DNA of 64,000 bases from NCBI GenBank assembly GCA_030644725.1, contig CP130629.1:2767501-2831500 (forward strand), in the 5' to 3' direction. Shown here piece by piece: positions 36,016 to 46,376 of this stretch; position 1 is the first letter of the stretch; each line of letters starts with the position of its first letter. The position numbers were made by a program, and so were the translations under genes. The notes under the pieces are model-generated. The model was not told the origin of the DNA. It saw only the letters and a list, made by a program, of their open reading frames with translations, and ran no database searches. Source of the stretch: Candidatus Electrothrix communis. Lineage in GTDB: Bacteria > Desulfobacterota > Desulfobulbia > Desulfobulbales > Desulfobulbaceae.

Positions 36016-36141
36016 ATGATCCAGATCGATCAATGTAAAAATGCCTTCCAAGCAGCGGCGCATGATGCCTTTGCCTACGAGGCCGCCTCTTTGAATCAGG
36101 TGCTGTTCGTTACCGATAGTGCCGAGCAAAGCAGAGCCTGA
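36016..36141 (+). CDS. possible 41-aa leader protein of the U32 gene
   Basis: ATG at 36016 to TGA at 36139, encoding MIQIDQCKNAFQAAAHDAFA and ~21 further residues. Its stop overlaps the U32 start as TGATG, typical of translational coupling. It has no clear ribosome site and no known family. It may be a small protein, a regulatory leader, or the end of a lost gene. Confidence 0.35.
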   Translation: MIQIDQCKNAFQAAAHDAFAYEAASLNQVLFVTDSAEQSRA

Positions 36142-38405
36142 TGAACATTGAATTACTGGCACCTGGAGGAGACATTGATTGCATAAAAGCCGCAATTATA
36201 GCCGGGGCAGATGCCATATATTGTGGCCTTGATAAATTTAATGCGAGAAACCGGGCTCAGAATATAGCTTTTGCAGATTTACATGGGATTTTAAGACTGG
36301 CCCATGCAAATGATTGTCAGGTTTTCCTCACCCTTAATATCATTATAGTTGAGAGCGAAATCCCGACCCTTATCCGTTTACTCAACAAATTAGTTAAGAC
36401 CAAGATTGATGGCGTCATTGTTCAGGATTTTGGCATGCTGTATCTCCTTGGAAAATATTTTCCAGGGCTTAACATCCATGCCTCCACCCAGCTGACAACC
36501 CATAATGCAGGCCAGATAAAATTTTTAAGCAAACTCAAGGCCACCCGAGTTAACCTCTCACGGGAGCTTAGCCTTCACGAGATACAATCATTAGCTTCTG
36601 TTGGACATGAAAACAATATGTTAACGGAAGTGTTTGTCCACGGTTCTTACTGCATCTCTTTTTCAGGGCTTTGTTATTTCAGTTCGGTGCATGGAGGAAA
36701 ATCAGGGAACCGGGGCAGATGCAGTCAACCGTGTCGAGATCAATATATAACGACAACTGTAGGAAAAGACTTCCCCCTTAATCTGAAAGATAATTCAGCC
36801 TATGCTGATCTCCAGGAACTGGCTGATGCTGGGGTTGACTCGGTTAAGATTGAAGGAAGAATAAAAAAGTTTCATTACGTCTATACGGTGGTCAAGGCCT
36901 GGAAAAAACAACTCATCAGGCTTGCTCAGCACGATAAGCTCATTACAGATAAAGATGAGCTCCACCAGGTCTTTAACCGAGAGTTTTCAAACGGATTTTT
37001 AGCGAGAGATATCAATAAAAGCATGTTTATTGATAATTCACGGGATAATTCGGCAATACGTCGTGCAGAAATAAAAGGCGGCTGCACCGATGAAAACATA
37101 CAACAGGCTAAAAGAGAACTCTATGATCTGAAAACAGAAATAATACAGACTGTTCAAAAGGACATTGCACGATTAAGCATCGCAAAAGCACCTTTAACAC
37201 TCGTTGTTTCAGGGGAAGTTGGTTCACCTTTAAAAATAGTTGTAAAAACGCCAGACACTTCATTTGCTGTTCTTTCAGACAGCCTTGCCCAAAAGAACAG
37301 GCACTGTGCGCAAGGTCTCAATGCTCAGATACTCTTAGAAAAATTTAAAGCCTTAAATGATACAGAGTATTTCATTCAGCATATAGATGGAGAACATCTT
37401 CAAGACGATCTTTTCATACCTTTCAAAGATATTGCAATCATACAGAAAAAAATATTATTTATCTTAAATGATTCAAAAAAAACTTTTCCCCCTGTGGACG
37501 TCCCTCTCTTGAAAAAGCCGCAGAACCTCAGCATACAACCCACGCTTTCTTTGCTCATATCGTCAGCAAGGGACCTGCATCATCTGACCAGCCTAATTAA
37601 GAGCAATGCAATTGAAGCAGATATATATTTTCAACTTCCTCAGAGTTTTAAAAGTAAATGCGCTGAGTTTATAGAAATTTTCGAGGCTTATAATATAAGC
37701 CCCTGGTTCCCCGCTGTTTTGATCGAAGAAGACTACCGTGATGCCGTAAAATTTTTGCACCAGCTGCAACCTCAACGACCTCAACATATTGTAACAGATA
37801 ATACCGGCATAGCCTACGAAGCCTATCAAAAGGGAATTGCTTGGAGAGCAGGCCCCTCTCTGAATATTGTTAATTCCTTTAGCCTGTTATGTTTAAAAGA
37901 GCATTTCAACTGCTCCGGTGCATTTATTTCAAATGAGATCAGCAAGATCCAGATAAAGAGTATCAAAAAACCTGAGAATTTCAAACTGTACTACAGTATC
38001 TATCATCCGATTAACCTCGTAACGAGCAGACAATGCCTGTTTCATCAGGTCACAGGATGTCATAAAGATAGGATTGATGCTCACTGCAAACACTGTGAAA
38101 AAACTTCATCAATCAAGAATTTGAAGGGGAGGACTCTTTTTCTTGAAAAAACAAAAGGAAACTATCATTGTATCTATAATGAGGTTAATTTTTTAAATAC
38201 TGATATTGTTACTGATGTGCCGAATCTTTTTTCCAGTTTCTTTATTGATTTAAGAAATATCACAACCAAGACCAACAGAGAAGTGGATACATCAACATTG
38301 ATTAAACTTTTTAAAAATCATCTTAACGGCAATGTCGACGCAGTAAAAAACCTCAGGCAAAGCCTTCGCCCCACAACAGACATGCAATATAAAAAAGGAA
38401 TCTAA
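36141..38405 (+). CDS. U32 family peptidase/RlhA-like protein
   Basis: A 754-aa protein. The N-terminus [20 protein letters not shown] with [20 protein letters not shown], and the signature [20 protein letters not shown] followed by [14 protein letters not shown], mark the U32 family. The Cys cluster probably holds an iron-sulfur or metal site. E. coli RlhA, of this class, hydroxylates 23S rRNA C2501; others modify tRNA or were described as collagenases. The second half has a [14 protein letters not shown] motif that may bind metal. Moderately AT-rich. It is coupled to the preceding short frame by TGATG. Confidence 0.85.
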   Translation: MNIELLAPGGDIDCIKAAIIAGADAIYCGLDKFNARNRAQNIAFADLHGILRLAHANDCQVFLTLNIIIVESEIPTLIRLLNKLVKTKIDGVIVQDFGMLYLLGKYFPGLNIHASTQLTTHNAGQIKFLSKLKATRVNLSRELSLHEIQSLASVGHENNMLTEVFVHGSYCISFSGLCYFSSVHGGKSGNRGRCSQPCRDQYITTTVGKDFPLNLKDNSAYADLQELADAGVDSVKIEGRIKKFHYVYTVVKAWKKQLIRLAQHDKLITDKDELHQVFNREFSNGFLARDINKSMFIDNSRDNSAIRRAEIKGGCTDENIQQAKRELYDLKTEIIQTVQKDIARLSIAKAPLTLVVSGEVGSPLKIVVKTPDTSFAVLSDSLAQKNRHCAQGLNAQILLEKFKALNDTEYFIQHIDGEHLQDDLFIPFKDIAIIQKKILFILNDSKKTFPPVDVPLLKKPQNLSIQPTLSLLISSARDLHHLTSLIKSNAIEADIYFQLPQSFKSKCAEFIEIFEAYNISPWFPAVLIEEDYRDAVKFLHQLQPQRPQHIVTDNTGIAYEAYQKGIAWRAGPSLNIVNSFSLLCLKEHFNCSGAFISNEISKIQIKSIKKPENFKLYYSIYHPINLVTSRQCLFHQVTGCHKDRIDAHCKHCEKTSSIKNLKGRTLFLEKTKGNYHCIYNEVNFLNTDIVTDVPNLFSSFFIDLRNITTKTNREVDTSTLIKLFKNHLNGNVDAVKNLRQSLRPTTDMQYKKGI

Positions 38406-38428
38406 ATCTCAAAAAAACAGCTCTCCTT

Positions 38429-38716
38429 ATGAATGAAGAACAAACGAGTGAAGAACAAAATAACGACCCCTTGCACGGTGTAACGTTAAAGGACATGGTT
38501 ACGTACCTTGTTGATTGTTACGGCTGGGATAAATTGGGAGATTGGACAAGGATACGATGCTTTATCATCAATCCTACGCTGAACTCCAGTCTTAAATTCC
38601 TCCGAAGAACACCTTGGGCGAGGACAAAAGTTGAAAACTTATACGTTGTCACCAAATGGAATCAACAGCATAAAGCGAAAAGGGGAGGCAGGTCGAGATC
38701 GGAGTCATCATCATAA
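38429..38716 (+). CDS. VF530/DUF2132 family protein
   Basis: A 95-aa protein with the full DUF2132 pattern: [60 protein letters not shown]. The VF530 structure is a small helical fold thought to bind nucleic acid. A basic tail ([10 protein letters not shown]) supports that. It follows the U32 gene by 23 bases on the same strand and could be cotranscribed. Function unknown. Confidence 0.85.
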   Translation: MNEEQTSEEQNNDPLHGVTLKDMVTYLVDCYGWDKLGDWTRIRCFIINPTLNSSLKFLRRTPWARTKVENLYVVTKWNQQHKAKRGGRSRSESSS

Positions 38717-38775
38717 TGATCTGATCAGGGAGAGCCGCATTACATGCTGCTCTCCTTGGCGTTACTGCTCAGATA

Positions 38776-38804
38776 GCAGGCATTCGTCTGAGGAAAATGC
38801 CTGC
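38776..38804. terminator. terminator-like hairpin between convergent genes
   Basis: GCAGGCATT (38776-38784) pairs perfectly with AATGCCTGC (38796-38804), loop of 11. It sits between the converging VF530 and tpx genes. T-runs are short on both sides. Confidence 0.5.
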
Positions 38805-38836
38805 GTTTCGGTACGGTCAAGAAACTCTGTTCATTT

Positions 38837-39337
38837 TTATGACAGGCTGGCGAGCGCTTTCTGGTAATCCGGCTCTTCAGCGATTTCAGAAACCAGCTGC
38901 GTATAAATCACCTTTCCTTCCTCATCAATCACAACAATCGCCCTGGCAAAAAGTCCCGCCAGAGCGCTGTCAATAATACGGACGCCGTAGTCCTTACCGA
39001 AAGCGTCTGACCGCAATTCTGAAGCTGAAATAACGCTCTCCAGACCTTCTGCGCCGCAGAAACGGGCAAGGGCAAAAGGCAGATCCCTTGAAATGCAGAG
39101 CACTTCTGTGTTTTCAAGTTTGCCCGCTTCATCATTAAACCGGCGGACACTGGTTGCACATACCGGGGTGTCTATGCTGGGAAAAATATTGAGCACGAGC
39201 TTCTTTCCCTTATAATCAGCTAAGGAAGCGTCACTCATGTCAGTCTTTGTTAAGGTGAAATCAGGTGCGGCTTGTCCTACGGCTGGTAGCTCACCTGCCG
39301 TGTTGACCGGTGTTCCTTGAAACGTAACTTGTGCCAT
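38837..39337 (-). CDS. tpx: thiol peroxidase
   Basis: A 166-aa atypical 2-Cys peroxiredoxin that reduces hydroperoxides using thioredoxin. PAPDFTL-type start ([14 protein letters not shown]), peroxidatic Cys in [17 protein letters not shown] (~Cys60), resolving Cys in [13 protein letters not shown] (~Cys94), and the Tpx ending [20 protein letters not shown]. Full length for the family. AGGAGG precedes the ATG. Its leader is shared with the disrupted copy at 1863, so this is the surviving functional paralog in the window. Confidence 0.95.
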   Translation of the reverse strand: MAQVTFQGTPVNTAGELPAVGQAAPDFTLTKTDMSDASLADYKGKKLVLNIFPSIDTPVCATSVRRFNDEAGKLENTEVLCISRDLPFALARFCGAEGLESVISASELRSDAFGKDYGVRIIDSALAGLFARAIVVIDEEGKVIYTQLVSEIAEEPDYQKALASLS

Positions 39338-39842
39338 TGTGCTGTTCCTCCTGTTGAATGAATATATTTGAGCGGTTGATGGTTGGAGTACAAAAGATAA
39401 AAAGAAACGACCAAACTCGCTGGCAGTAGACTGCCGAGTAGCCTGTTAGCCTGTTGGTGCGTCTTGTTAGGATTCAGCTCTTTGTTAAAGAAACTTTTAA
39501 AGAAAAACAAACAGTTTTAGGCAGAAAAAGTCAAGGAGAAACAGCAGGCGGAGTATTTCTTACTCATGCCGCAGGGGATCAATAGTGGGTAAATTGGGGG
39601 ACACTCGATTCGGCGAGGAAATAAGCGAAATACTCGGGCATCACGTGCTCTAGGGAAAGCCGGGCGACCGAGGAAGAAATCTGTTATTGGCAAATGTAAT
39701 AAATAAAAAAATGTGACCTGTCCCTAATTTTACACGTACTTTCTTAAAAAATAGCCCTTGTAGGAGAAGTGGAACAACGGTAAAATATCCTTACTTGAAA
39801 AAAAGGTAACAAATCGCAACCACATACAAAAGGAGAGCTGCT
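39338..39842. promoter_or_regulatory. 505-base region with the tpx leader
   Basis: The first ~200 bases are the tpx leader on the minus strand (TTGACTTTTTCTGCC, AAACTGTTTG, CTCCAACCATCAA, then AGGAGG), homologous to 1681-1862. A short direct repeat, TAGCCTGT-TAGCCTGT, lies within it (about 39437-39454). The rest, to 39842, holds no gene I can see; AGGAGAG at its end serves the Uma2 gene. Confidence 0.5.
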
Positions 39843-40304
39843 ATGGATTGGGCCGCAGTAATCAACAATCCCTTTCTACAAAACCTGCCCTTCAAGATCG
39901 AACTCAATAAATGGGGACAGGTTTTGATGACTCCGGCAAGTAACAGCCACGGAAGACATCAATTCAACGTTGGTGACAGGATAAAAACCGGAAAAAAGGG
40001 TCACGGACAGGTCATCATGGAGTGCTCGATCCAAACCAGCCAAGGCGTTAAAGTGGCGGATGTCGCCTGGGCCAGTGAAGAATTTATCAAAGAAAACGGT
40101 TTTGTCACCCCGTATTCAATGGCCCCGGAAATTTGCGTCGAAATCATCTCTCCCTCGAATTCAAAGGGAGAAATCGAAGAAAAAATTGAATTATATCTGG
40201 CCAAGGGCGCACATGAGGTTTGGATTGTCAATGATAAAGGAAAAACTCGCTACTACAAATACAAAGGAGAGATTCCTAAATCCTCAGAAGTCTCGACCGA
40301 TTAA
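39843..40304 (+). CDS. Uma2 family endonuclease (short)
   Basis: 153 aa after AGGAGAG. Core motifs: NRHGRHQ-like NSHGRHQFNVG, VKVADVAWASEEF, and PEICVEIISPSNSKGEIEEKIELY, then AHEVWIVNDKGKTRYY. The PD...E-X-V core is present as VADVAW/CVEIIS, with D but without the usual PD pair. It is shorter than most Uma2 proteins and ends IPKSSEVSTD, close to the normal C-terminal motif. Probably intact; role unknown. Confidence 0.75.
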   Translation: MDWAAVINNPFLQNLPFKIELNKWGQVLMTPASNSHGRHQFNVGDRIKTGKKGHGQVIMECSIQTSQGVKVADVAWASEEFIKENGFVTPYSMAPEICVEIISPSNSKGEIEEKIELYLAKGAHEVWIVNDKGKTRYYKYKGEIPKSSEVSTD

Positions 40305-40832
40305 CTCGACTTCTCTTCAGGACAGTAGTTTTGATGGGGAAAATGCACCTTACGCCTGAACCAGAGCAGGAAGCTCATTTCTGCCAAGCACGAACAACAA
40401 GAGGCCATTCCACCTGCTTTGCTTTATCAGAAGCTTCTCAAGCCTGCGTCATTTCCTGTGCTATCCCAGTAACAGGATCCTTCCCCTTGATCAATTGCGT
40501 CAGACTCGATCGATCTTGTCAAGAAAATCCATTAGATTGGGGCGACTGAAATCAATCGAGTCTGACCCTATTGATAGGGAGTCCTCGTCTATGACATAGA
40601 GAATGGTCGTGGTACGACATAGGGAATGGTTTTGGAAAAAGCACTCTCTATGTTTTTCCGGGAGAAGCAGTGAGGGCGGAAAACGACGAGCTGCTTTGCT
40701 GTGTTTTCTCTGTTGACACGGGGGGATATGTTGCGTAAGCTGGGTGACTGTAAAATTTTGACGTTACGGAATTTGCTCCTGCCGAGAGCATGGGAAGTTT
40801 TTGCTTATCAATATTTTTTTTATGCCTACAAG
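40305..40832. other. 528-base gap with short direct repeats
   Basis: No convincing gene. The dispersed 26-base motif recurs at 40550-40575. GACATAGAGAATGGT (40593-40607) is followed by GACATAGGGAATGGT (40616-40630), a 23-base shift. A frame open from 40701 joins the SieB-like gene but lacks its family N-terminus. Confidence 0.35.
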
Positions 40833-41363
40833 ATGAATATAGAAAACATTATCGGATGGCTAAAGCTGTCGGTAAAGCACATTTTTCCCGTCTTTCTTAT
40901 AACAGGTGTACTGCTGTTTATTCCAACAGCCCAGCTCACAACATTTGGAGTTGATGTTTTTGTCACAACGTATCGCATGTGGATTGGCTTGGCATTCCTT
41001 ACATCAGGGACGTTGCTCATTAGTCACTTTGTGTTTTGGTTAAAAGACAAGTTAGTTGAGTGGTGGCGTATTCGCAATCTTAAGAGAACGCTGCTGAATC
41101 TGAGTCCAGAGGAGAAAAGCATTCTTGCTGATTATATACTTTTGCAAACAAAGAGCCAGCAGCTTTCCTTCTTAGGCGGGATAGCTAATGGTCTTGAACG
41201 TAACCATCTTATCTATAGGTCTTCAAATTTAGGTTCTATATATGGTTTTGCTTATAATATACAACCGTGGGCTTGGGAGGAATTTAACAAGCATCCACAG
41301 TTACTTGAACCACAATTGAGCAGTAGACGACAAGAGTTGAAGGGATCGGGTAAATTGGGTTAA
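40833..41363 (+). CDS. SieB-like superinfection exclusion protein
   Basis: 176 aa from ATG 40833 (MNIENIIGWLKLSVKHIFPV), which fits the SieB family start. Two membrane helices: HIFPVFLITGVLLFIPTAQ and TYRMWIGLAFLTSGTLLISH. They are followed by a basic stretch and a cytosolic domain beginning LSPEEKSILADYILLQTKSQ. Prophage SieB proteins block lytic growth of superinfecting phages by an inner-membrane mechanism. No prophage genes surround it, so it appears to be a stand-alone chromosomal copy. Confidence 0.65.
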   Translation: MNIENIIGWLKLSVKHIFPVFLITGVLLFIPTAQLTTFGVDVFVTTYRMWIGLAFLTSGTLLISHFVFWLKDKLVEWWRIRNLKRTLLNLSPEEKSILADYILLQTKSQQLSFLGGIANGLERNHLIYRSSNLGSIYGFAYNIQPWAWEEFNKHPQLLEPQLSSRRQELKGSGKLG

Positions 41364-41456
41364 AGAACGAGGTCTAACACATTGTTTTAGATATATTTCC
41401 AAGCAAATCGAGTAAATCGGGGGCAAACCACGTTTCCCTCCAGCTCTATACCAGCT

Positions 41457-42659
41457 CTACTCATGCCGCAAAGCATCAATAGGATCAAGCCGAGCCGCCT
41501 TCAAAGCCGGGAAATAGCCGAACACCACTCCGACAGCTGCGGAAAAGAGAAAGGCAATGCCGATGATCTTCAGATCAAGGATAAAGGGGATTCCCATCAT
41601 ATGAGTGAGGCCGAAGGACGCGCCCAGGGCTAGGATGATCCCAAAGATGCCACCAAAGGAGGAGAGTACCACCGCCTCGGTCAGAAACTGGAGCAGCACC
41701 TCGTGCTCAAAAGCCCCGATGGCCAGCCGGATGCCGATCTCACGGGTACGTTCCGTCACCGAAACCAGCATGATATTCATGATGCCGATACCGCCCACCA
41801 GCAGGCTGACCGCAGCCACTGAACTGAGCAGGGTGGTCATGGTCTTGGTGGTGCCGGTAAGCATGGCGGCCAGCTCCTTGGTGTCTCTGATACTGAAATT
41901 ATCCTCTTCATTGGCCGACAGATGCCGCCGTTTGCGCAGCAAGGCGGTCAGGTCTTCGGCGACCCTTTCCGTGGACACCCCGTCCATCACCGAAAGCTGG
42001 ATCGAGGAGACATCCCGGTTGCCGGTGAATCTGCGCTGCACTGCGGGCAGGGGCATGATGATCAGGTCGTCCTGATCACGGCCCATGCTGGACTGGCCCT
42101 TTTCCCGCAGCAGGCCGATCACCTTGCAGGAGACCTTGCCTAAGCGGATATTCCTGCCCACCGGGTCTTCGTCGGGAAAGAGATTTTTGTTCACTGTCTG
42201 ACCGATGACACAGACCGCCTTTCCTCCCAGTTCTTCGGCCGGTTCAAAAATCCTGCCGCTCTCAATTTCCCAGTTGCGTACCGTGAAAAAATCGTTGCTG
42301 CTGCCCGTTATACCGGTGGACCAGTTCCGGTTTCCGGCCACAGCGGTTGTGCCGGCGGAGCAGACCGGAGCGACCCCGTTCAGCGAAATAATCTCCTTGC
42401 GGATAGCCTGGACATCCCGCAGATTGAACTTGGGTGCTAAATCGCGGGAAGGCCCCCGGTGCTGACCCGGTGAGAGCATCAGGACGTTCGTGCCCATTGC
42501 CGCGATCTGGCCGGTAACCTGGGCCGTGGTGCCGTTACCGATGGTCACCAGAGTGATAACCGCAGCCACCCCGATGATGATGCCGAGCACGGTCAGGACA
42601 GAGCGCATGACATTGCGCCGGATGTCGCGTAGGGCCAGCAGGATCATTTTCAAAAACAT
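41457..42659 (-). CDS. MacB-type ABC permease
   Basis: A 400-aa permease with MacB topology. N-terminal helix in SVLTVLGIIIGVAAVITLVT, a ~230-residue periplasmic domain (with GTNVLMLSPGQHRG, typical of MacB), and three C-terminal helices around LLVGGIGIMNIMLVSVTERT, REIGIRLAIGAFEHEVLLQF and VFGYFPALKAARLDPIDALR. Here the ATPase is a separate gene rather than an N-terminal fusion. Its ATG follows directly on the TGA of the ATPase gene. Last gene of a four-gene efflux operon. Confidence 0.9.
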   Translation of the reverse strand: MFLKMILLALRDIRRNVMRSVLTVLGIIIGVAAVITLVTIGNGTTAQVTGQIAAMGTNVLMLSPGQHRGPSRDLAPKFNLRDVQAIRKEIISLNGVAPVCSAGTTAVAGNRNWSTGITGSSNDFFTVRNWEIESGRIFEPAEELGGKAVCVIGQTVNKNLFPDEDPVGRNIRLGKVSCKVIGLLREKGQSSMGRDQDDLIIMPLPAVQRRFTGNRDVSSIQLSVMDGVSTERVAEDLTALLRKRRHLSANEEDNFSIRDTKELAAMLTGTTKTMTTLLSSVAAVSLLVGGIGIMNIMLVSVTERTREIGIRLAIGAFEHEVLLQFLTEAVVLSSFGGIFGIILALGASFGLTHMMGIPFILDLKIIGIAFLFSAAVGVVFGYFPALKAARLDPIDALRHE

Positions 42660-43358
42660 TCAGCCTTCCTCCTTTTCAGCATCAGATGCCACCTGGCCGT
42701 CGACAAAACGGATAATCCTCTTGGTATAGGCGGCCATCTCCGATTCATGGGTGACCATGACAATAGTAATCCCCTTATCTCGGTTCAACCCCACCAGTAA
42801 CTCCATAATCTCGTGACTGCGGGAGGTGTCCAGGTTGCCGGTGGGTTCATCGGCAAACAAGATCGCAGGCTCAGTGACGATGGCCCGGGCAATGGCCACC
42901 CGCTGCTGCTGGCCGCCGGAAAGCTCGCCCGGCGTGTGTACTTCCCGGCCCTCCAGCCCGACAACCTTGAGGGCCTGCCGGGCCATTTCCCGCCGTTGAC
43001 GGCCCGGAGTGCCCCGATACACCAGAGGCAGTTCAACATTTTCCAGGGCCGAGGTTCGGTTAAGGAGGTTGAAGCCCTGGAAGACAAAGCCGAGATAAAA
43101 ACGGCGGAGCATGGCCAACTGCTTGCGGCTCAGCTCACTGACCTCCACCCCGCCAAAACGGTATTGACCAGAGGTCGGTGTGTCCAGGCAACCGAGGATA
43201 TTCATGCAGGTGGACTTTCCGGAACCGCTGGGCCCCATGATGGCGACGAAATCACCCTTGCCGATATCCAGATCCACCCCGTGCAGGGCATAGGTCCGGG
43301 CCTGGCCGATGCCGTAGGCCTTGGTGATATCCCGGAGGCTGATCAGCGGGGCACTCAT
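42660..43358 (-). CDS. MacB/LolD-type ABC ATP-binding protein
   Basis: A 232-aa ABC ATPase: Walker [20 protein letters not shown]-loop region FVFQGFNLL, signature [16 protein letters not shown], Walker [13 protein letters not shown], and switch His in [29 protein letters not shown] is characteristic of the MacB/LolD/FtsE group. Its ATG overlaps the stop of the adaptor gene (ATGA) and its TGA abuts the permease ATG, so translation is coupled along the operon. Confidence 0.93.
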   Translation of the reverse strand: MSAPLISLRDITKAYGIGQARTYALHGVDLDIGKGDFVAIMGPSGSGKSTCMNILGCLDTPTSGQYRFGGVEVSELSRKQLAMLRRFYLGFVFQGFNLLNRTSALENVELPLVYRGTPGRQRREMARQALKVVGLEGREVHTPGELSGGQQQRVAIARAIVTEPAILFADEPTGNLDTSRSHEIMELLVGLNRDKGITIVMVTHESEMAAYTKRIIRFVDGQVASDAEKEEG

Positions 43359-44650
43359 CTCGCTTTTCCGCCGCTCAGGGCGGCTGTAATGACCTGTTCA
43401 CCCGGCCTGAGATCTCCTTCCAGAATTGCTGTGCCGCTGCCGTCTGTGAATCCGGTTTTGACCTTTACTTGACGAGGCTGCCCGTCCTTGAGCAGCACCC
43501 AAACGCTCTGCTGGCTGTTTTTCTTTTTCGCAGGCGGAGATTGCCGGTTTCTTCTTGGTCGCCGGGGCATGATGGCGCTCAGCAGAGAAGGTTTCTTTTT
43601 TTGCCCGCTCTTCATAGACGGTGGACTGAAGCGCAGGGCCGCATTGGGTACAGTCAGGGCCTGTTCCACCTTTTGCACCACGATTTCAGCGGTGGCGGTC
43701 ATACCCGGCCTGAGAGCCAGATCCGTATTATCCACCATGAGCACGGTCTCATAGGTCACCACCCCGTCAGTGACGGTTGAGGCGAAGCGTACCTGCCGAA
43801 TCACTGCGGAGAACTTACGCTCAGGATAGGCATCCACGGTAAAGACCGCTTCCTGTCCCTCCTTGACTTGGCCGATATCCGCCTCATCAACCGCCACATG
43901 CAGTTCCATCTTGGTCAAGTCTTCAGCAAGTTTGAACAGCACCGGCGCGGAAAAGGAGGCAGCCACAGTCTGACCCTTCTCAATATTCCGGCTCAGGACA
44001 ATGCCGTTGACTGGGGAGATGATTTCTGCCTTGGCTAATTCGTTCAGGGTGATATCCAGCCGTGCTTGGACTTCGGCAACCCCGGCCTCTGCGCTGGCCT
44101 TGTCTGCCCTGGCCCGTGCCGCTGCGGCCTTGGCACTGTCCATTTCCGCCTTTGCAGGCAGCTTGCCCTTGCTTAAGGTGTGGACCTTTTCCAGCTGGCG
44201 AAGTTTAGCCGCTGTTTCGTTGATGGTTGCTTGAGCCTGGGCCACTTTGGCCTTTGCCGCCTGAAAAGAGGCTTGGGTCTGTTTGACCTGGGCTTCAAGT
44301 TTGGATACATCCAGTCGGGCCAGCACCTGTCCCTCGGTGACTTGATCATTAAAATCCACCAGCACCGCCTCGATATTGCCGGAAAGCTCGCTGCCCACAT
44401 CCACTTCATTGGTCGGTTCCAGGGTGCCGGTTGCCGTCACCGTAACGACCAAATCAGCAATACTGACCGCTTCTGTCTTATAGCTCATCTCCGGCCCTCC
44501 GCCTTCCGTTCCCTGCTGGTGAAAATAAAGAAAAGCACCGGCAGCACAACAGAGCAGCAGAACCAGCAGACAGAATCGACATTTTCCGCCTTTCTTGCGG
44601 GATGATTGCAGGACTGCGGCAATGTCCAGTTCTGTTTCTTTTGCGCTCAT
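43355..44650 (-). CDS. MacA-type periplasmic adaptor (HlyD family)
   Basis: About 431 residues from ATG 44650, preceded by AAGGAG. Short cytosolic start, one membrane helix (FCLLVLLLCCAAGAFLYF), then barrel-sandwich and alpha-hairpin parts: VTATGTLEPTNEVDVGSELS, LARLDVSKLEAQVKQTQ, coiled coil to ~residue 200, AEIISPVNGIVLSRNIEKGQ, and VPNAALRF in the beta-barrel. It bridges the inner-membrane permease and the outer-membrane channel. An inserted KKPSLLSAIMPRRPRRNRQS-type basic segment precedes the C-terminal domain. The start overlaps the stop of the outer-membrane gene. Confidence 0.92.
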   Translation of the reverse strand: MSAKETELDIAAVLQSSRKKGGKCRFCLLVLLLCCAAGAFLYFHQQGTEGGGPEMSYKTEAVSIADLVVTVTATGTLEPTNEVDVGSELSGNIEAVLVDFNDQVTEGQVLARLDVSKLEAQVKQTQASFQAAKAKVAQAQATINETAAKLRQLEKVHTLSKGKLPAKAEMDSAKAAAARARADKASAEAGVAEVQARLDITLNELAKAEIISPVNGIVLSRNIEKGQTVAASFSAPVLFKLAEDLTKMELHVAVDEADIGQVKEGQEAVFTVDAYPERKFSAVIRQVRFASTVTDGVVTYETVLMVDNTDLALRPGMTATAEIVVQKVEQALTVPNAALRFSPPSMKSGQKKKPSLLSAIMPRRPRRNRQSPPAKKKNSQQSVWVLLKDGQPRQVKVKTGFTDGSGTAILEGDLRPGEQVITAALSGGKAR

Positions 44651-46110
44651 CAGATGTTCTCCTTCGAGGTTATTGCATCCGCAGGGTCTGCCGGGCAGCA
44701 GGGCCAACCGCCGCCCAAGGCCTTGTACAGGCGGATGAAATTGATCGCCATATTGCCCTCACTGCCAGCCAGCTTATTAGTAAAGGAGAGCAGGGTCTGC
44801 TGGGTTGTCAGCACGGTGGTAAAATCAATAAGACCGGCCTGATATTTTTTCTCTGCCAGCTTAGCCGCATGTTCCGCCTCTTTGACCGCTCTGACCAAGG
44901 AAGCTTTTCTGCCCTGTTCGTTGACATAGGCGGTCAGAGCATTTTCAATCTCTTCTTGAGCAGCGAGTACCGCAGCTTCATATTCGATCAACGCCTGCTT
45001 TTGCTGAGAGGTCTGTACCTGAATATTTTTTCGGATTGCTCCGGCATCAAACAGATGCCAGGATGCACTCAACCCGGCCTGTTCTGCCCAGAAGGCAGGA
45101 CTGAAGAGATTTTCGGCAAAGTGAGCCACGGATATACCGTTAATGCCAATGACCCCGCTCAGCCGAAGTTTCGGGTACAGCTCTGCGGTGGCTACCCCGA
45201 CCCGCGCGGTCTGGGCAATGAGTTCGCTTTCCGCTCTGCGAATATCAGGCCGACGGCGAAGAATATCAGCAGGGATCCCCACAGCTACGGTTGCCGGAAT
45301 TTTGGGAATGTTTTTTTCCGTTTTGAGTTCATCATGCAGGGTGCCTGGGGGCTCGCCGAGCAGAACAGCCAGCCGGTTCATGGAAGACATGATGGAGGTC
45401 TCCAGGGCAGGGATCTGCGCCTCAGAGCTTTCCAGATTATATTGCGCCTGATGCAGGGCCAGTTCATCATCCAGACCGGCTTCATGCTGCCACTGCACCA
45501 GCTGCCGGGTTTCGCGCTGTATGGCAAGACTTTTGCGCACATTGAGCAGCTGAACTTGGGAACTGCGCAGTTCGACGTAGTTCAAAGCGACCTCGGCTGT
45601 CAGGGAGACCAGCACATCCCGTAGGTTTTCTTGACCGGTTTGCAGATCAGCGTCTGCTGCTTCAAGAGAGCGATGGACGCTGCCGAACAGATCAGCCTCC
45701 CAGCCCGCATTAAGGCCGGTGCCGTAGTTTTCGCCAGAACTCTCGTTGCCGTCACGCTTCCAGGAAGCAGACCCTGTAGCATCTAAGGACGGAAATTTGG
45801 CTGTAGTCTGGATTTCTCGTTGGAGGCGGGCCTGCTCTACTCGTTCCGCTGCGGTTTTCAGATCAAGATTGCCGTTCACAGCCCGTGTTATCAGGGAGGA
45901 GAGCTGCTCATCTTCTAGCATCTCCCACCATGATGCCAATTGCCGGGGATCAGCCTGTTCTGCCTGTAACCCTTTGAGTAGGGGAGAGTGCCACTGTTCA
46001 GCCAGACAAAGTTCTGGCTTTTGATAATCTGGCCCAACCACTGCACAGGCAGTCAGGATCTGAAAAAGAAGACCGTACAAGAGCACGGAACTGAAGGGAT
46101 ATTTTTTCAT
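44650..46110 (-). CDS. NodT/TolC-family outer-membrane efflux lipoprotein
   Basis: A 486-aa channel protein and first gene of the efflux operon. The N-terminus YGLLFQILTACAVVGPDYQK has a lipobox-like LTAC and the VGPDYxxP motif of NodT-type proteins. Two OEP repeats follow, with NGNLDLKTAAERVEQARLQR and VALNYVELRSSQVQLLNVRK, and RPDIRRAESELIAQTARVGV, typical of the family. It completes an adaptor-ATPase-permease tripartite pump that could export macrolides, peptides or siderophores. Its TGA overlaps the next ATG (TGATG). A Cpx-like site lies upstream. Confidence 0.92.
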   Translation of the reverse strand: MKKYPFSSVLLYGLLFQILTACAVVGPDYQKPELCLAEQWHSPLLKGLQAEQADPRQLASWWEMLEDEQLSSLITRAVNGNLDLKTAAERVEQARLQREIQTTAKFPSLDATGSASWKRDGNESSGENYGTGLNAGWEADLFGSVHRSLEAADADLQTGQENLRDVLVSLTAEVALNYVELRSSQVQLLNVRKSLAIQRETRQLVQWQHEAGLDDELALHQAQYNLESSEAQIPALETSIMSSMNRLAVLLGEPPGTLHDELKTEKNIPKIPATVAVGIPADILRRRPDIRRAESELIAQTARVGVATAELYPKLRLSGVIGINGISVAHFAENLFSPAFWAEQAGLSASWHLFDAGAIRKNIQVQTSQQKQALIEYEAAVLAAQEEIENALTAYVNEQGRKASLVRAVKEAEHAAKLAEKKYQAGLIDFTTVLTTQQTLLSFTNKLAGSEGNMAINFIRLYKALGGGWPCCPADPADAITSKENI

Positions 46111-46376
46111 GCTGTTTAAATATTTGCCTAGGCAGGTTCAGGAACGCATGCCTTCATTTTCCGGCAGTACATTCTTTTGTTATCATTATACATCTTAGCG
46201 GAGACCTTGGCTGCTTTAATAATCCCAACCGCCGAATAGCTGGCAAGCAGGAGGTAAACCGGCAAGAGAATGTTTTTTATGGAAGGAACAGTTCCTTTGC
46301 AAGGAGCTGGTCAATCCCTGTACCTTTTACTATAGGAGAATTATGTAAAGAAAACGTGTTGCTCCGGTGAAAACTT

